Shown: one piece after another, positions 31,801 to 41,500 of the stretch
How the letters are laid out: the number at the start of each line of letters is the position of its first letter
How positions within the stretch are numbered: the stretch's first letter is position 1
Origin: Symsagittifera roscoffensis
Taxonomy: Eukaryota; Xenacoelomorpha; Acoela; Convolutidae
Reading direction: 5' to 3'
DNA: 64,000 nt
Assembly: GCF_963678635.1 (NCBI RefSeq)
Contig: NC_087062.1
Span: 57,051,970-57,115,969 of the forward strand
Made by a program: the position numbers and the translations under genes
The notes under the pieces: generated by a model
Seen by the model: only the letters and a program-made list of their open reading frames with translations
Told to the model about the DNA's origin: nothing
Databases searched by the model: none

Positions 31801-31898
31801 TTCTAGTTGGGTTAATTTTTATCGTCATTTTGTTTCTGCTTTGTTCGAAACGACGGGCCAGAAGTAGTGTCAGACGATTTTCAGCCTTGTGGATATAA
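19853..31898 (+). CDS. mucin-like single-pass membrane protein gene (5' end not found)
   Basis: Model exons are 19853-23683 (Thr/Ser/Lys-rich ectodomain), 25754-26155, 26221-26291, 31384-31540 and 31639-31898 (membrane anchor, stop 31896-31898). Junction phases agree throughout: 1/1, 1/1, 0/0 and 1/1. Donors include CCGG|GTAAAC, ATG|GTAAGT and CAG|GTGATA. The predicted protein has a long O-glycosylatable ectodomain, an RVRR furin-like site before a CCSC motif, a small region with two Cys, then one transmembrane segment and a short basic tail. The family is not recognised, and no signal-peptide exon was found upstream. The weakest links are the acceptors at 25754 (no pyrimidine tract) and 19853. 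The first exon could belong to a separate gene. Confidence 0.6.
19876..23745 (+). CDS. giant Thr/Ser/Lys-rich repeat exon, 1289 codons
   Basis: The frame stays open for 3.87 kb. The first 575 codons are Ser/Thr-rich but not repetitive. From about codon 575 the protein is a run of 14-residue units of type KFTSTQSTKFSPTD, followed by a Ser/Pro-rich end. There are almost no Cys or aromatic residues other than the unit's Phe, which fits an extended, heavily O-glycosylated stalk. Upstream in-frame sequence stays open to a TTTCTAG acceptor-like site near 19844. A donor CCGG|GTAAAC at 23684 joins in phase 1 to the next model exon; without splicing the frame stops at 23745. Confidence 0.8.
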   Translation: MMTSPAFIFSPSRSDGSLPALCCGVKQTRSSTKVKATPSDSKPVTLLYTTIVSSRSRKNLTKNLSVLPDGVKPDHNKANRTQTTLRMNSDQSLTTSTASMKLSCDTLNVVKNKTPATYERPPLKLETSFFYLKNPFYLSRTFTTLSTTRKQVELQKKNSSNQLNSKNLTVNFQAPIKIRPGSKKSTLEVAISKSLPTWIKADTIDAENVQLSSSKPTLTFPKQSTTLSSKLVDTPGNNEVSIASDVKLSSNSGTKKITIDGISFGNDQNLYAFASSLDKTKLSDNPVEFTTTSSETQRMLSSSLSFQSKTTREVLNASAAPGKNMFTAEATSPETSHITTLKHGELTILTQAKLPLKTILGRKFLSEAPKMTTSQIAIKDNNATIVHSGMFGSTKMSTAGLMISKSRASELSQTTYPENATAVTKKSMITVSPQTTPKKLTAARMAAYGENDISKMISTETTASGYTSSQKPELEILTRETTSATRQTKRSTVSNESFFKEKAYSKVPKTVATDSTPKIINESPITVAIVFEKVSHKLSAVRLTTFEIQSLKYTTSQSHLDFVFTGEPVSTIAANKFTSSQSSKFSPTTKIMSTKSTKFSPTPKFSPTQATTFSPTFEITSTQSTKISPTNKFTSTQSTKLFLTNKFSSTQSAKVSPTNKIRSTQSTKDSATNKFTSTQSTKHSPTSKVTPTQSTKDSPTNKFTSTQSAKLFLTNQFKYSQSTKFSPTDKFTSTQSTKHSPTIKVTPTQSTKDSPTNEFTSTQSTKLFLTNQFKSSQSTKFSPTDKFTPTQSTKHSPTNKFTSTQSTKLFLTNKFSSTQSTKFSPTDKFTPTQSTKHSPTNKVTPTQSTKDSPTNKFTSTQSTKLFLTNQFKSSQSTKFSPTDKFTPTQSTKHSPINKVTTTQSTKDSPTNEFTSTQSTKLFLTNQFSSTQSAKISPTYKIISTQSTKDSATKKFTSTQSTKHSPTNNFTPTQSKKDSPTNKFTSTQSTKLFLTNQFKSSQSTKFSPTDKFTPTQSTKHSPTNKVTTTQSTKDSPTNEFTSTQSTKLFLTNQFKSSQSTEFSPTDKFTPTQSTKVSVKTKFRTTQSRKISLTNKFKTTQITNFSAANKFTHTQTANDKFTSTQSTKLSPTDKLTDTQSTKISPAIKFRPAQTTIIFPTNEFKSTQSTQSFEPITFKYFSPINKKATVATSSKSSPFPTPNQYSTSKQFSSDVFESKSKTSIEPKLRPTSIKLESNISKKSNTALKISKDDFELASINENWNQTRTKSTPGKHHGLTFTQKNACHKVQYI
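21598..23375 (+). repeat. coding minisatellite, 42-bp unit, about 40 copies
   Basis: The unit encodes 14 residues of pattern [KQ]FxSTQSTKxSPT[ND] and recurs in frame. A higher-order unit of four (168 bp) alternates LFLTN, FSPTD, HSPTN and DSPTN variants and repeats several times between 21980 and 23080. Units at the edges are more diverged, as expected for arrays growing by unequal exchange in the centre. Confidence 0.92.
23746..25091 (+). other. intron, AT-rich, with a dispersed repeat at 24630-24800
   Basis: The 24630-24800 segment (aatgctcaattctgattggc twice, then accaagctaacatcc) matches 46226-46370. Two short direct repeats (gtagaacagtg...caaaaaa) lie at 24320-24395. No exon was recognised. 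Confidence 0.5.
25092..25561 (-). mobile_element. Helentron-like element, family B, copy 2 (inverted)
   Basis: Reverse orientation. The 3' end reads aacaagactactcgtatatc agggcaaagccct and the 5' end reads cgaaagtctgaaca. The body matches 28371-28858 and differs from family A, while both termini match family A. Confidence 0.78.
25754..26155 (+). CDS. mucin-like protein gene, second model exon (RVRR site)
   Basis: This symmetric 402-nt exon encodes a Thr/Ser/Asn-rich stretch with KNKPTLTNKTKSTVTEVVSL, then KRVRRNSFCCSCKKN and EKPGNLCVQ. RVRR followed by Asn-Ser fits a furin-type processing site. The CC.C cluster contrasts with the Cys-poor stalk. The donor is CAAG|GTTTGG. The upstream boundary is uncertain: the frame opens at a TAG at 25726, and any phase-1 acceptor after it would fit. 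Confidence 0.55.
26221..26291 (+). CDS. mucin-like protein gene, third model exon
   Basis: Acceptor TGTTTTTAG and donor ATATG|GTAAGT enclose 71 nt. With the G carried from the previous exon this gives 24 open codons, AIEMRIESVNQVLSFERELK followed by MINM, a likely helix. Confidence 0.65.
26894..27426 (+). mobile_element. Helentron-like element, family A, copy 6 (full length)
   Basis: Complete copy: TGTTCCGACTTTCGATACGA at the start, the GCGCGATATAATTCGCGC core, AGTCGGAACA-type subterminal repeat (here TGTCGGAACA), the CAGGGCTTCGCCCTG hairpin and the CAGTCTTGT end. The flanks are AT on the left and AT on the right. Confidence 0.85.
27524..28055 (+). mobile_element. Helentron-like element, family A, copy 7
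   Basis: Full-length copy from TGTTCCGACTTTCGATACGA to TTCGAGTAGCCTTGT, with the CAGGGCTTCGCCCTG hairpin preserved. The flanks are T-rich on both sides. Confidence 0.85.
28074..29046 (+). mobile_element. Helentron-like element, family A, copy 8, split by a family B insertion
   Basis: The 5' part, 28074-28370, runs to TTTGCAATGATTG. The 3' part resumes at 28859 with TTGTTGCTAGGAGCGAATTC and ends near 29046 (TCGAGCACGTTTGTT). The two parts together equal one family A element; the interval is a family B copy. Confidence 0.8.
28371..28858 (+). mobile_element. Helentron-like element, family B, copy 1 (nested)
   Basis: Starts TGTTCCGACTTTCAAAG and ends CAGTCGGAACATTTAGGGCT ... ATACGAGCAGTCTTGT. 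The body differs from family A, with a GGCCATGTTCTGGGCTAAAC core. It is inserted in family A's TTGATTTGTT segment. Confidence 0.82.
29047..30270 (+). other. intron, nothing recognised
   Basis: AT-rich sequence without a splice-consistent exon. A degraded family A tail (tttgatacgagcaggcttgt) ends it at about 30258. Confidence 0.45.
30275..30817 (+). mobile_element. foldback MITE (family D), copy 1
   Basis: Left-arm blocks (AAGATTAGACAA, CCCCAAAAATGGGTC, CTACGCTGAAAC) return in reverse complement in the right arm (GACCCATTTTTGG, TTTGTCTAATCC), ending TTCGGATAATTTACTTCAG then CACTG. The long inverted arms and a CAGTGCTG-type terminus match the copies at 53357 and 59248. Confidence 0.72.
30820..31135 (+). 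mobile_element. foldback MITE (family D), copy 2 (left arm only)
   Basis: Starts GTGCTGATTGAAAATCCGG directly beside copy 1. Contains AAGATTAGACAAAATG, CCCCAAAAATGGGTCATTTT and TACGCTGAAACTACTG. The right arm is absent. Confidence 0.7.
31384..31540 (+). CDS. mucin-like protein gene, fourth model exon (two-Cys region)
   Basis: Acceptor GGACTTTTAG, phase 0, open for 157 nt: FFTEPWVSRISIRNCPEDKS, then RPLICKRIKFERRMSWNSV and RNFVTGYRTSTSS. Donor TTCAG|GTGATA, phase 1, fits the next exon exactly. Two Cys could form one disulfide. No domain was recognised. Confidence 0.65.
31639..31898 (+). CDS. mucin-like protein gene, terminal exon with transmembrane segment
   Basis: Acceptor TTATTTCAG opens WITSTRESFARKKKDNGVIV, then an acidic juxtamembrane stretch. 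A hydrophobic helix, GATFLVGLIFIVILFLLC, is followed by a basic stop-transfer tail, SKRRARSSVRRFSALWI, and TAA. The topology is type I with a tail of about 17 residues. Confidence 0.78.
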
Positions 31899-32316
31899 TT
31901 TTTTGAATCTCATTTGCCGGTTAGCTTCTAACAGTTCTAACTTTCTATTGTGATAACCCTCGCAAATCCCAAGTTTCGCATGAATAGTCATTTTATAAGA
32001 AAAACATCCGAGAGAGGAGAGAGAGAGAAAGTATCTGAATCATTTTAATGGAGCCAAAAAAAAACAGCAAACGCATGAAAACATAAAAATCAACGTGTAC
32101 AAATTGTTTATGTCAAAAAAATTCACTCGAAAAATTGTTCACGAATTAAAAAAAGCAAGAAAAATGAGAATAACAAAATTGTTTACGAAATTGTTCACAA
32201 ATATTCGTGAAAAATTGTACACGAATAAAAAAAAGCAAGAAAAATGAAAATAAAGAAAAAGCAAATTGGTCTTTGAATGATTGAAGTTGATTTGTGTCAA
32301 TCAAAGAGTCCTCATA
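31899..32316 (+). other. short intergenic spacer between mucin-like gene and tetraspanin
   Basis: Contains a purine run (agagaggagagagagagaaa) near 32013 and an imperfect direct repeat of about 75 bp at 32135-32270 (cacgaattaaaaaaagcaag / cacgaataaaaaaaagcaag). Several AATAAA sites could polyadenylate the upstream gene, for example near 32224. Only about 0.4 kb separates the two genes. Confidence 0.5.
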
Positions 32317-32599
32317 ATGTCGTGTTCAATATCGACTTGTTACGCTTTATTGATATCAGTTTCAGTTACAACATTAGTTATTACCTTTTCATCGTGTATA
32401 ACTGCAGTTGTTAACAAAAATCGTCAATATTATTATGCCATTTTAAATGATACAACTCCAAACGCTATTGCAGTCTTAGCTATTGTTATCTTGTTGTTTA
32501 GTTCTGCGGTATCATCAGCATATGCTATTTGGGCATTTGTGGCCAAAAAACAATCAGTAAATTTCATAGGGTTATGTACAAGTGCTATAGCTTTAGTCG
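32317..32599 (+). CDS. tetraspanin exon 1: first and second membrane helices
   Basis: Start MSCSISTCYALLISVSVTTL, a first helix with a short cytosolic N terminus. Then VNKNRQYYYAILNDT as small loop, a second helix (AIAVLAIVILLFSSAVSSAY) and the start of the third (FIGLCTSAIALV). Donor AGTCG|GTAAGT, phase 1. An upstream in-frame Met at 32281-side codons is less likely, because the downstream Met gives the standard topology. Confidence 0.78.
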
Positions 32600-35500
32600 G
32601 TAAGTTATGCTCAGATGTTTAGAAAATTTGATGCTTAGAAATTTGAAATCATAACTTAGCACCGTTTGCTTGCAGTCTTTTACAATGTTTTTTTCCGAGC
32701 AAACGAGCAAAAAAATGTACACTAGTGGACAAAATTAAAAGCAAACGTTTATACTCTGAAATGACTAATTTCTAGAAGGATTTGGACAATTTTTTTCCAG
32801 AAATTTCAACAAAATTTTTCATTCAACGAGAGCAAACTTTCTCGCCTATACCCTCTATGATATTTCATTTCAAAGGACTCACCAGTTTAGTCCGGGTCTT
32901 AAAACTCCAGTTTTCACCAGCTGCATTGATGTTGATATTTTCATGGAGAGTAGCTGAGAAAGTTTGCTCTCGGTCCATGAACACATTTTGTTAAAACACC
33001 TGGAAAATTGTGCCCAAATGATTCTAGAAAGGGCATTTCCTAGCACAAATTATTTTTGCGTTTAGTTTACTCACAAGTGTATTTACAAAAATTGTGTTTT
33101 GTTGAAAACTGTATGTGTTTCAGTCTACTTAATTTTGATGCCACTATGGTGTCACGTTTCATTCTCTCCCATGAAAGACCTGACGCGGAGTGTAGACCAT
33201 TCGTTGAACCAGGACTACAAAAACGAGTTGTCACTGTCGAGAGTAACAGTTGCATGGAGTTTCTTGCAAGCGAAACACGGAACTTGTGGAGTTGATGGGT
33301 ATGAAGATTGGGCACAAAGTCAATGGAGTCGAGAAAAAAATACAGCCGGTGAGAATTTTTCTCTGGTTTCAGTCTTCGGCGTTCCTATTTTTTAGATTAG
33401 CAGACAAAGTTTAGCATTAGCTTGTATACTCTAAAACCCTCTCCAATATCTTTTTCTCTTGCGGACCCCAATATGCTCAATTCAATTTGCATTTCAATAA
33501 AAGTGCTGATCTGCTTTCTATGGGAAGGCATTAGTGAAGAAAATTAAGCGCAAATTTAGGTAGTTAATCAGCAAAACGTCATGAAGTTTTTCGGACAACC
33601 TTATTTGAGAATACAATTTTTTTTCTTCAAATCGACATTAAACAAAAGACCCGAGCTGCCGTTTATGAAAGTGACTGTATTAGCTTTCAGTGAGTTTCCT
33701 GTTTGACCCAATTCTGAAAATGCCAGTTGATTGTATGTAGTTTTTTTGTAAAAGATCAACCAAATATTGATGCTTTCACTGTGTATACAACAGAGTTTTG
33801 ACTCTCGCTTGTAGAGTTTTTGTTTCAGTGAATATGAATTGGTGCACAAAACGGGCCCTAACCCTTTTTTAAAAAAGAACCCCAATTTTTTTCTGAAAAA
33901 AAACAAGCTTGCCCAATTTTGAAAATAAAAATTTCACTTTGATTGACTTTTTCAGGCTGCGCATTTTCAAGTCTCAATTTTTGGCCTCGACACTGTGAAA
34001 ATACGGTTTCGATAGTTTAAATTGATCCAGTGAGATAAGTAACCGTATGTTATAAAGTTAGTCGGAGACAATGAATTGGCGGCCAACCGAAGATGACAGA
34101 CAAACTCCGAAGGTTAAATACTAGTTAGCGCCAGACAGATAAATGAGTTAAATAGCACAACTAGAAATGGAACTGGAATCGAACATGAACTAAATTTAGA
34201 TACTATGACATTTCCCTCCTTGTAAAATTTTTATGACTCTAATTAACGTATCCAATGCAATGCTGTTATCAATAAATTAATAAGGTTAATAACGAGTTTA
34301 AACTAGAGTTTTGTCAATCAACTAGGACACATTTGAAAACATAAACTTTTGAGTTTTTGCCACTGCACAGCATGCCCTCTCCCTGGACTTCCACATGTTA
34401 TAAAGTTTTGTAAGTTTGTTACTCATATTTTCTACTCTTTTTCTTCATTTCGCTCCTGGCTTATCCGCTTTTTGAATGGTATCAATCATAACTGCCCCCA
34501 TCTTAGTCACTGCTGTTCGTTTTCTGCTCGACCTTCTTGAACTGGTTTCGTCCAATGAACTAGCCGAATCTTGGCTTGAATAGGAAACAAGTCGTTGTTT
34601 CCGACCCCGCTTTTTCCCCCGGTTGCTGGAATTTGTTCTGCCTCGCGTTCCTCCTCCTGTTGTATGTCTCCTGCGGTATTTTCTTTCCTCCGGTTAGTTT
34701 CGATCTTTTTTCGCGTGCCAACGTACTCTCTGTTGCCGTCTCATAGTTGCTAGGTCGAATCGTGACGGTTTCGGATTGAACTTGGTCCTGTCCCCCACTA
34801 GACGTTCCTTGTCTATCTCGTCCAACGTCTGCTCCTCCAATTGTCGGTTCAACAGCTTGCTTAGTTGTGATTAGCGGTAGGTGGTCCTCTTCGTCTGATT
34901 CCGAGTCCTCCGCGATTTCCAAATTTTGGAATCGTGATCGTTTCCCCATGGTGCAGTGAGAGGTTCCCTTGGTGCCTTTTGAACTGCTTGGTTGGTTACT
35001 ACTCGTTAGTAACTTCCGTTTTAGATCCCACGGCGTTGTTGGTGCAGTGATTTGTCCCGGCGCCCGTTTTTTCGGAACTTTTGCTTTCTTGAGTGCTACT
35101 CCTGATTTTCTAAGCACAGCACCATTACTCATTTTAATAGTGTCTTCACTTTGATTAACTATAGTGGATTTTAATAGTCTATACCTATTCATGTTCCGCT
35201 CCCCGGTCTTCTGCATTACGACTGCCGGTGGTAATTCGGCTGGGTCATTCGGTGCTCGCACATTTGCAGGCTCATCGTCCTGGTTAGCAGCTTGGTCCTC
35301 AGCCAATTTCAGTGGATGGCGCCTGTTTTTTCGATCGTACTCTGTCTCAGATCGGACTCCCCTGTTCGTATCCATGGGCTCCGAAATAGCTTGGGCGTTT
35401 GGGTCTCATTCATCTAAACAGGCAGATTTTGAACGTATTACATTTTCCCAATTTAGGTTCCATAATGATGGCTTTTTGGTCAAATTTCTGAGAACCGTGT

Positions 35501-38500
35501 TAGCTTCCCGGCCGTGGTGCGCTTCGAACGGTGTTATGTTGAGGGTGGCGTTTTTGGCAAATTTTAAGGCCCCGAGGGCTCTTTCAATTATCCGATCCAA
35601 GTGTTCCGGTTTATCCTCCCGAGCATACGTAAGTACATCGTTCGTCCTCTACCGGTTGTTTTCTATTCGATATAATAAAAACGCGTTTATTATTAGTAAC
35701 CGGTGGAGACTCGAGTCTATTTCTGGAGAAAGCTTCCTTTTCAAATCCGAGGGCGGATCTAATTCTACTAATTTTCGCCACTGTAAACATACTATCATAG
35801 GTGTTGACCGGTTTAGCATCCAAGCTGGGTTGCCTCGATAGGTAATCGGCGAGTCCAATTTTGCTCCGGGTTTGTGCTCTACTTGAAAATCGAACGGTAT
35901 AAGACGATCTAACCATCTGCTTAGTCTACTGAACATTGTTTTGTTCTTTTTGTTGTTCCCATTTAGCATTGATACAAGTGCCTTATGATCCGTAACAATT
36001 ATAAATTTTCTCCCCAACACATAGTTTCGGAAATACTCCGCCCCCCACACAACTGCAAGCTTTTCTAATTCATTCGTTGAGTACTTTTTCTCTGCCTCCT
36101 TTAGTTATCGGGATGCCATCGGAATTTAGTTGCTCAAGAACCGCTCCGAGCCCGTTATGACTAGCGTCGCATACGATTCTTGTGTCACGGTGTATATCAA
36201 AGTGCCGAATTTCTACTATATTAGCCACCTGCTTTTTTAGATTGTCGAATGATATTTGTTATTCACTATTCCAAATATATTCGTTTTTTTTTTCTGCTTA
36301 AAAAAGGACGTAACGAGGCTGATGATTCCGCGAGTGCTGGAATGTATTTGTGCTGGCTGTGAATAGAACTCATAAAAATCTTTAGCTGCGACACCGTTTT
36401 TGGTGCTTTTAGCGATTCGATCGGTTCCGTTTTCCGGATTAGCGGTGTTATTCAGGTACAAGTTATTTTACGCCTCAACCATTCACATTATTTCCGCGCA
36501 AATTGGCATTTAGTAAGCTTAAGCGACATATTCTCGCGATCTAATTTCCGTAGGATTCTTTCGACCGCTCAATTTCAGTGCCTTTGGTGACCACCAGAAT
36601 GTCGTCAATAAAAGCGTGCGCCTGCGGAAACTCCGAAAGGATCGTATCCATCACTCTTTGAAATTCCACCGGCATGGTTGTAAGTCCGTAGAACCTCATT
36701 TTAAAACAATACCTGCCCCTTGATTTTTCCTCCCACCAGCGAAAAATTGCATTGGACACTCGTTTCAGGGCTAAGTGGTAATTGACCGTACGCATACGTA
36801 AGATCCATAGTAGAGAAATATACATTTCCTGGTTTCCGTTCATTTATTGTTTGTCCTACCGTATCCATGAGCTCTTCAATATTCGACATTTGGTCTTTAT
36901 TCTTGTGGACTTGCTTGTTCAACTTCCGGGATTCTAACGCTAATTTCACTGATCCGTCCTTTTTCACTGTTATTAAAATCGGAGAAACAAAATACTTGTC
37001 CGAACATTCTTTTAGTTTTTCGATGTGCCCTTGCCGTAAAAGTTTATTAATTTCCTTATCGACCTTATCCTGCAATGTGATGGGCACTCTCCGTCCTTTT
37101 TGTTGAATCGGCGTTAACGTTTCGAAAAAATCCGCGTGTACCTTATAATTTTAATTTTTCCGACTCTGTTAAAAAGATTTTCAAATTGCTTACTGAAATA
37201 AGTCTAACAGGGGTCTAATGAGTCCTCCCCCTCTGTTGCTTCCGCCCCAGGTTGTTCTCCCTGCACCGACATCACGTTCTCCTCCGGTGCCTTCTGCACT
37301 ATCTGCAATCCCAGATTTGGCATTACGTCTCTCCCAATAATCGATGGTCTGCTTCCTTTTCGGACAACCTTATTTGAGAATACAATTTTTTTTCTTCAAA
37401 TCGACATTAAACAAAAGACCCGAGCTGCCGTTTATGAAAGTGACTGTATTAGCTTTCAGTGAGTTTCCTGTTTGACCCAATTCTGAAAATGCCAGTTGAT
37501 TGTATGTAGTTTTTTTGTAAAAGATCAACCAAATATTGATGCTTTCACTGTGTATACAACAGAGTTTTGACTCTCGCTTGTAGAGTTTTTGTTTCAGTGA
37601 ATATGAATTGGTGCACAAAACGGGCCCTAACCCTTTTTTAAAAAAGAACCCCAATTTTTTTCTGAAAAAAAACAAGCTTGCCCAATTTTGAAAATAAAAA
37701 TTTCACTTTGATTGACTTTTTCAGGCTGCGCATTTTCAAGTCTCAATTTTTGGCCTCGACACTGTGAAAATACGGTTTCGATAGTTTAAATTGATCCAGT
37801 GAGATAAGTAACCGTATGTTATAAAGTTAGTCGGAGACAATGAATTGGCGGCCAACCGAAGATGACAGACAAACTCCGAAGGTTAAATACTAGTTAGCGC
37901 CAGACAGATAAATGAGTTAAATAGCACAACTAGAAATGGAACTGGAATCGAACATGAACTAAATTTAGATATTATGACATTTCCCTCCTTGTAAAATTTT
38001 TATGACTCTAATTAACGTATCCAATGCAATGCTGTTATCAATAAATTAATAAGGTTAATAACGAGTTTAAACTAGAGTTTTGTCAATCAACTAGGACACA
38101 TTTGAAAACATAAACTTTTGAGTTTTTGCCACTGCACAGCATGCCCTCTCCCTGGACTTCCACATGTTATAAAGTTTTGTAAGTTTGTTACTCATATTTT
38201 CTACTCTTTTTCTTCATTTCGCTCCTGGCTTATCCGCTTTTTGAATGGTATCAATCATAACTGCCCCCATCTTAGTCACTGCTGTTCGTTTTCTGCCCGA
38301 CCTTCTTGAACTGGTTTCGTCCAATGAACTAGCCGAATCTTGGCTTGAATAGGAAACAAGTCGTTGTTTCCGACCCCGCTTTTTCCCCCGGTTGCTGGAA
38401 TTTGTTCTGCCTCGCGTTCCTCCTCCTGTTGTATGTCTCCTGCGGTATTTTCTTTCCTCCGGTTAGTTTCGATCTTTTTTCGCGTGCCAACGTACTCTCT

Positions 38501-41500
38501 GTTGCCGTCTCATAGTTGCTAGGTCGAATCGTGACGGTTTCGGATTGAACTTGGTCCTGTCCCCCACTAGACGTTCCTTGTCTATCTCCTCCAACGTTTG
38601 CTCCTCCAATTGTCGGTTCAACAGCTTGCTTAGTTGTGATTAGCGGTAGGTGGTCCTCTTCGTCTGATTCCGAGTCCTCCGCGATTCCCAAATTTTGGAA
38701 TCGTGATCGTTTCCCCATGGTGCAGTGAGAGGTTCCCTTGGTGCCTTTTGAACTGCTTGGTTGGTTACTACTCGTTAGTAACTTCCGTTTTAGATCCCAC
38801 GGCGTTGTTGGTGCAGTGATTTGTCCCGGCGCCCGTTTTTTCGGAACTTTTGCTTTCTTGAGTGCTACTCCTGATTTTCTAAGCACAGCACCATTACTCA
38901 TTTTAATAGTGTCTTCACTTTGATTAACTATAGTGGATTTTAATAGTCTATACCTATTCATGTTCCGCTCCCCGGTCTTCTGCATTACGACTGCCGGTGG
39001 TACTTCGGCTGGGTCATTCGGTGCTCGCACAATTGCAGGCTCATCGTCCTGGTTAGCAGCTTGGTCCTTAGCCAATTTCAGTGGATGGCGCCTGTTTTTT
39101 CGATCGTACTCTGTATCCGATCGGACTCCCCTGTTCGTATCCATGGGCTCCGAAATAGCTTGGGCGTTTGGGTCTCATTCATCTAAACAGGCAGATTTTG
39201 AACGTATTACATTTTTCCAATTTAGGTTCCATAATGATGGCTTTTTGGTCAAATTTCTGAGAACCGTGTTAGCTTCCCGGCCGTGGTGCGCTTCGAACGG
39301 TGTTATGTTGAGGGTGGCGTTTTTGGCAAATTTTAAGGCCCCGAGGGCTCTTTCAATTATCCGATCCAAGTGTTCCGGTTTATCCTCCCGAGCATACGTA
39401 AGTACTGAACTATTGATGCTGCCAATCGTGCGTTCGACACATCCTGTTGCCCTATGCTCGTTAACTGGCGAGATAAGCATCTCAATTCCCTGTTTATGAC
39501 AGAATGCTCGAACCTCCTTGGACATAAAATTTGTTCCTTGGTCAACTCGAATTTGTCGCGGAACTCCGTGGGCAATAATATATGCTTTAAGAAATTCAAC
39601 AGTTTTATCCGACCGGTTCAATTTACAGACCATAGGCGATGGCCAACGAGAAAACCGATCCACCGCTACCAAAACATACTTTTTAGACTCCTTCAAGTAG
39701 TTAATTGGCCCCCAAAAGTCTAGTTGAACCGACTCATTCGGTTCTTTCGGCTCAGGTATTGTCCCTATATCATCTTTTGAACACATATTTTTCAATTTCT
39801 TACCAGCTAATGTGCATTCCTGGCAATTCCCGGCGATATTCGCTAAGCTACAGAACATGTATAGGTACCAGATGTCTTTGGCCGCGTCATACATACTCGA
39901 TTTCCCGTGGTGATAGTAATGCAACCTATTGTTCACCGCCGCTTGCAAGGTGTTGGGAATCACTAGCCTCTCGTCCATCCATAGACATCCGTCTCTTACA
40001 TGAAAATCGTGAGTATACTGTGCGTAGTACTTACTCATCGCTTCAACTTTTGAATGTTACTGAGGGTCTTTACATTTAATCATTTCGATAATGGCTTGTA
40101 ATTGTGGATCGGAACTCTATTGTGATTCTATCAACCGAAAATTAAACAATTCAGGAAGGGTTTACTCACAATTTTACAATTTCTCGGATAACGGACATAA
40201 ATCAATTTTCCGGATTAACCGGTGGATAACTCTCGCCAGGGTAAACCGACGGAATGGAAATGATGGTGTTAGTTTTAGTGCTCCGGAATTCTGTTGTAAC
40301 CGCTTGCATATCCTGTTCAATCTCCTCTAGTTCATCGCTACTACTAATGCTGCGGTGTCATTCCAATAGTTTCCTGATTTTTCTCTCCATAATTGAATTA
40401 AATTTTGAATTTTGAATGTTTGTATTTGAAGAATTTAAGTAACAATAATAGAATTTAAGTAACAGCTTCAATAATAGTCCCAATTAAATTTCCACTAAAC
40501 TTAATTGACCTGCCGGAAATGAAATTCGTCGCTCTGTGATTGGTCCAATTTCCACCGCATGATCGTTCGTCCTCTACCGGTTGTTTTCTATTCGATATAA
40601 TGAAAACGCATTTATTATTAGTAACCGGTGGAGACTCGAGTCTATTTCTGGAGAAAGCTTCCTTTTCAAATCCGAGGGCGGATCTAATTCTAATAATTTT
40701 CGCCACTGTAAACATACTATCATAGGTGTTGACCGGTTTAGCATCCAAGCTGGGTTGCCTCGATAGGTAATCGGCGAGTCCAATTTTGCTCCGGGTTTGT
40801 GCTCTACTTGAAAATCGAACGGTATAAGACGATCTAACCATCTGCTTAGTCTACTGAACATTGTTTTGTTCTTTTTGTTGTTCCCATTTAGCATTGATAC
40901 AAGTGCCTTATGATCCGTAACAATTATAAATTTTCTCCCCAACACATAGTTTCGGAAATACTCCGCCCCCCACACAACTGCAAGCTTTTCTAATTCATTC
41001 GTTGAGTATTTTTTCTCTGCCTCGTTTAGTTATCGGGATGCCATCGGAATTTAGTTGCTCAAGAACCGCTCCGAGCCCGTTATGACTAGCGTCGCATACG
41101 ATTCTTGTGTCACGGTGTATATCAAAGTGCCGAAGTTCTACTATATTAGCCACCTGCTTTTTTAGATTGTCGAATGATATTTGTTATTCACTATTCCAAA
41201 TATATTCGTTTTTTTTCTGCTTAAAAAAGGACGTAACGAGGCTGATGATTCCGCGAGTGCTGGAATGTATTTGTGCTGGCTGTGAATAGAACTCATAAAA
41301 ATCTTTAGCTGCGACACCGTTTTTGGTGCTTTTAGCGATTCGATCGGTTCCGTTTTCCGGATTAGCGGTGTTATTCAGGTACAAGTTATTTTACGCCTCA
41401 ACCATTCACATTATTTCCGCGCAAATTGGCATTTAGTAAGCTTAAGCGACATATTCTCGCGATCTAATTTCCGTAGGATTCTTTCGACCGCTCAATTTCA

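Larger units (their letters stand above)
33588..37357 (+). repeat. tandem duplicate, unit 1: host flank plus 3' half of the gypsy element
   Basis: 33588-35636 matches 37357-39405 at an offset of 3769 with about 1% differences, and 35637-37357 matches 40562 to about 42280. Relative to unit 2, unit 1 lacks 1156 bp (equivalent of 39406-40561) and everything beyond the protease end. The repeated segment includes 406 bp of host intron and exon DNA, so it arose after the insertion or in assembly. Confidence 0.9.

Noticed and set aside
33601-33906. Minus-strand 101-codon frame, present again at 37370-37675
   Set aside because: Its duplication reflects the tandem repeat of host flank, not a gene family. 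It lies antisense in the tetraspanin intron and is Lys/Phe-rich low complexity.
34560-35375. Gypsy 3' frame considered as an envelope gene
   Set aside because: No signal peptide, transmembrane helix or Cys pattern. It continues the integrase frame after a single stop.
39406-40561. The 1156-bp segment missing from the first gypsy unit considered as an intron
   Set aside because: Its ends on the element's strand are not GT...AG, and it removes the zinc-binding and catalytic part of integrase.
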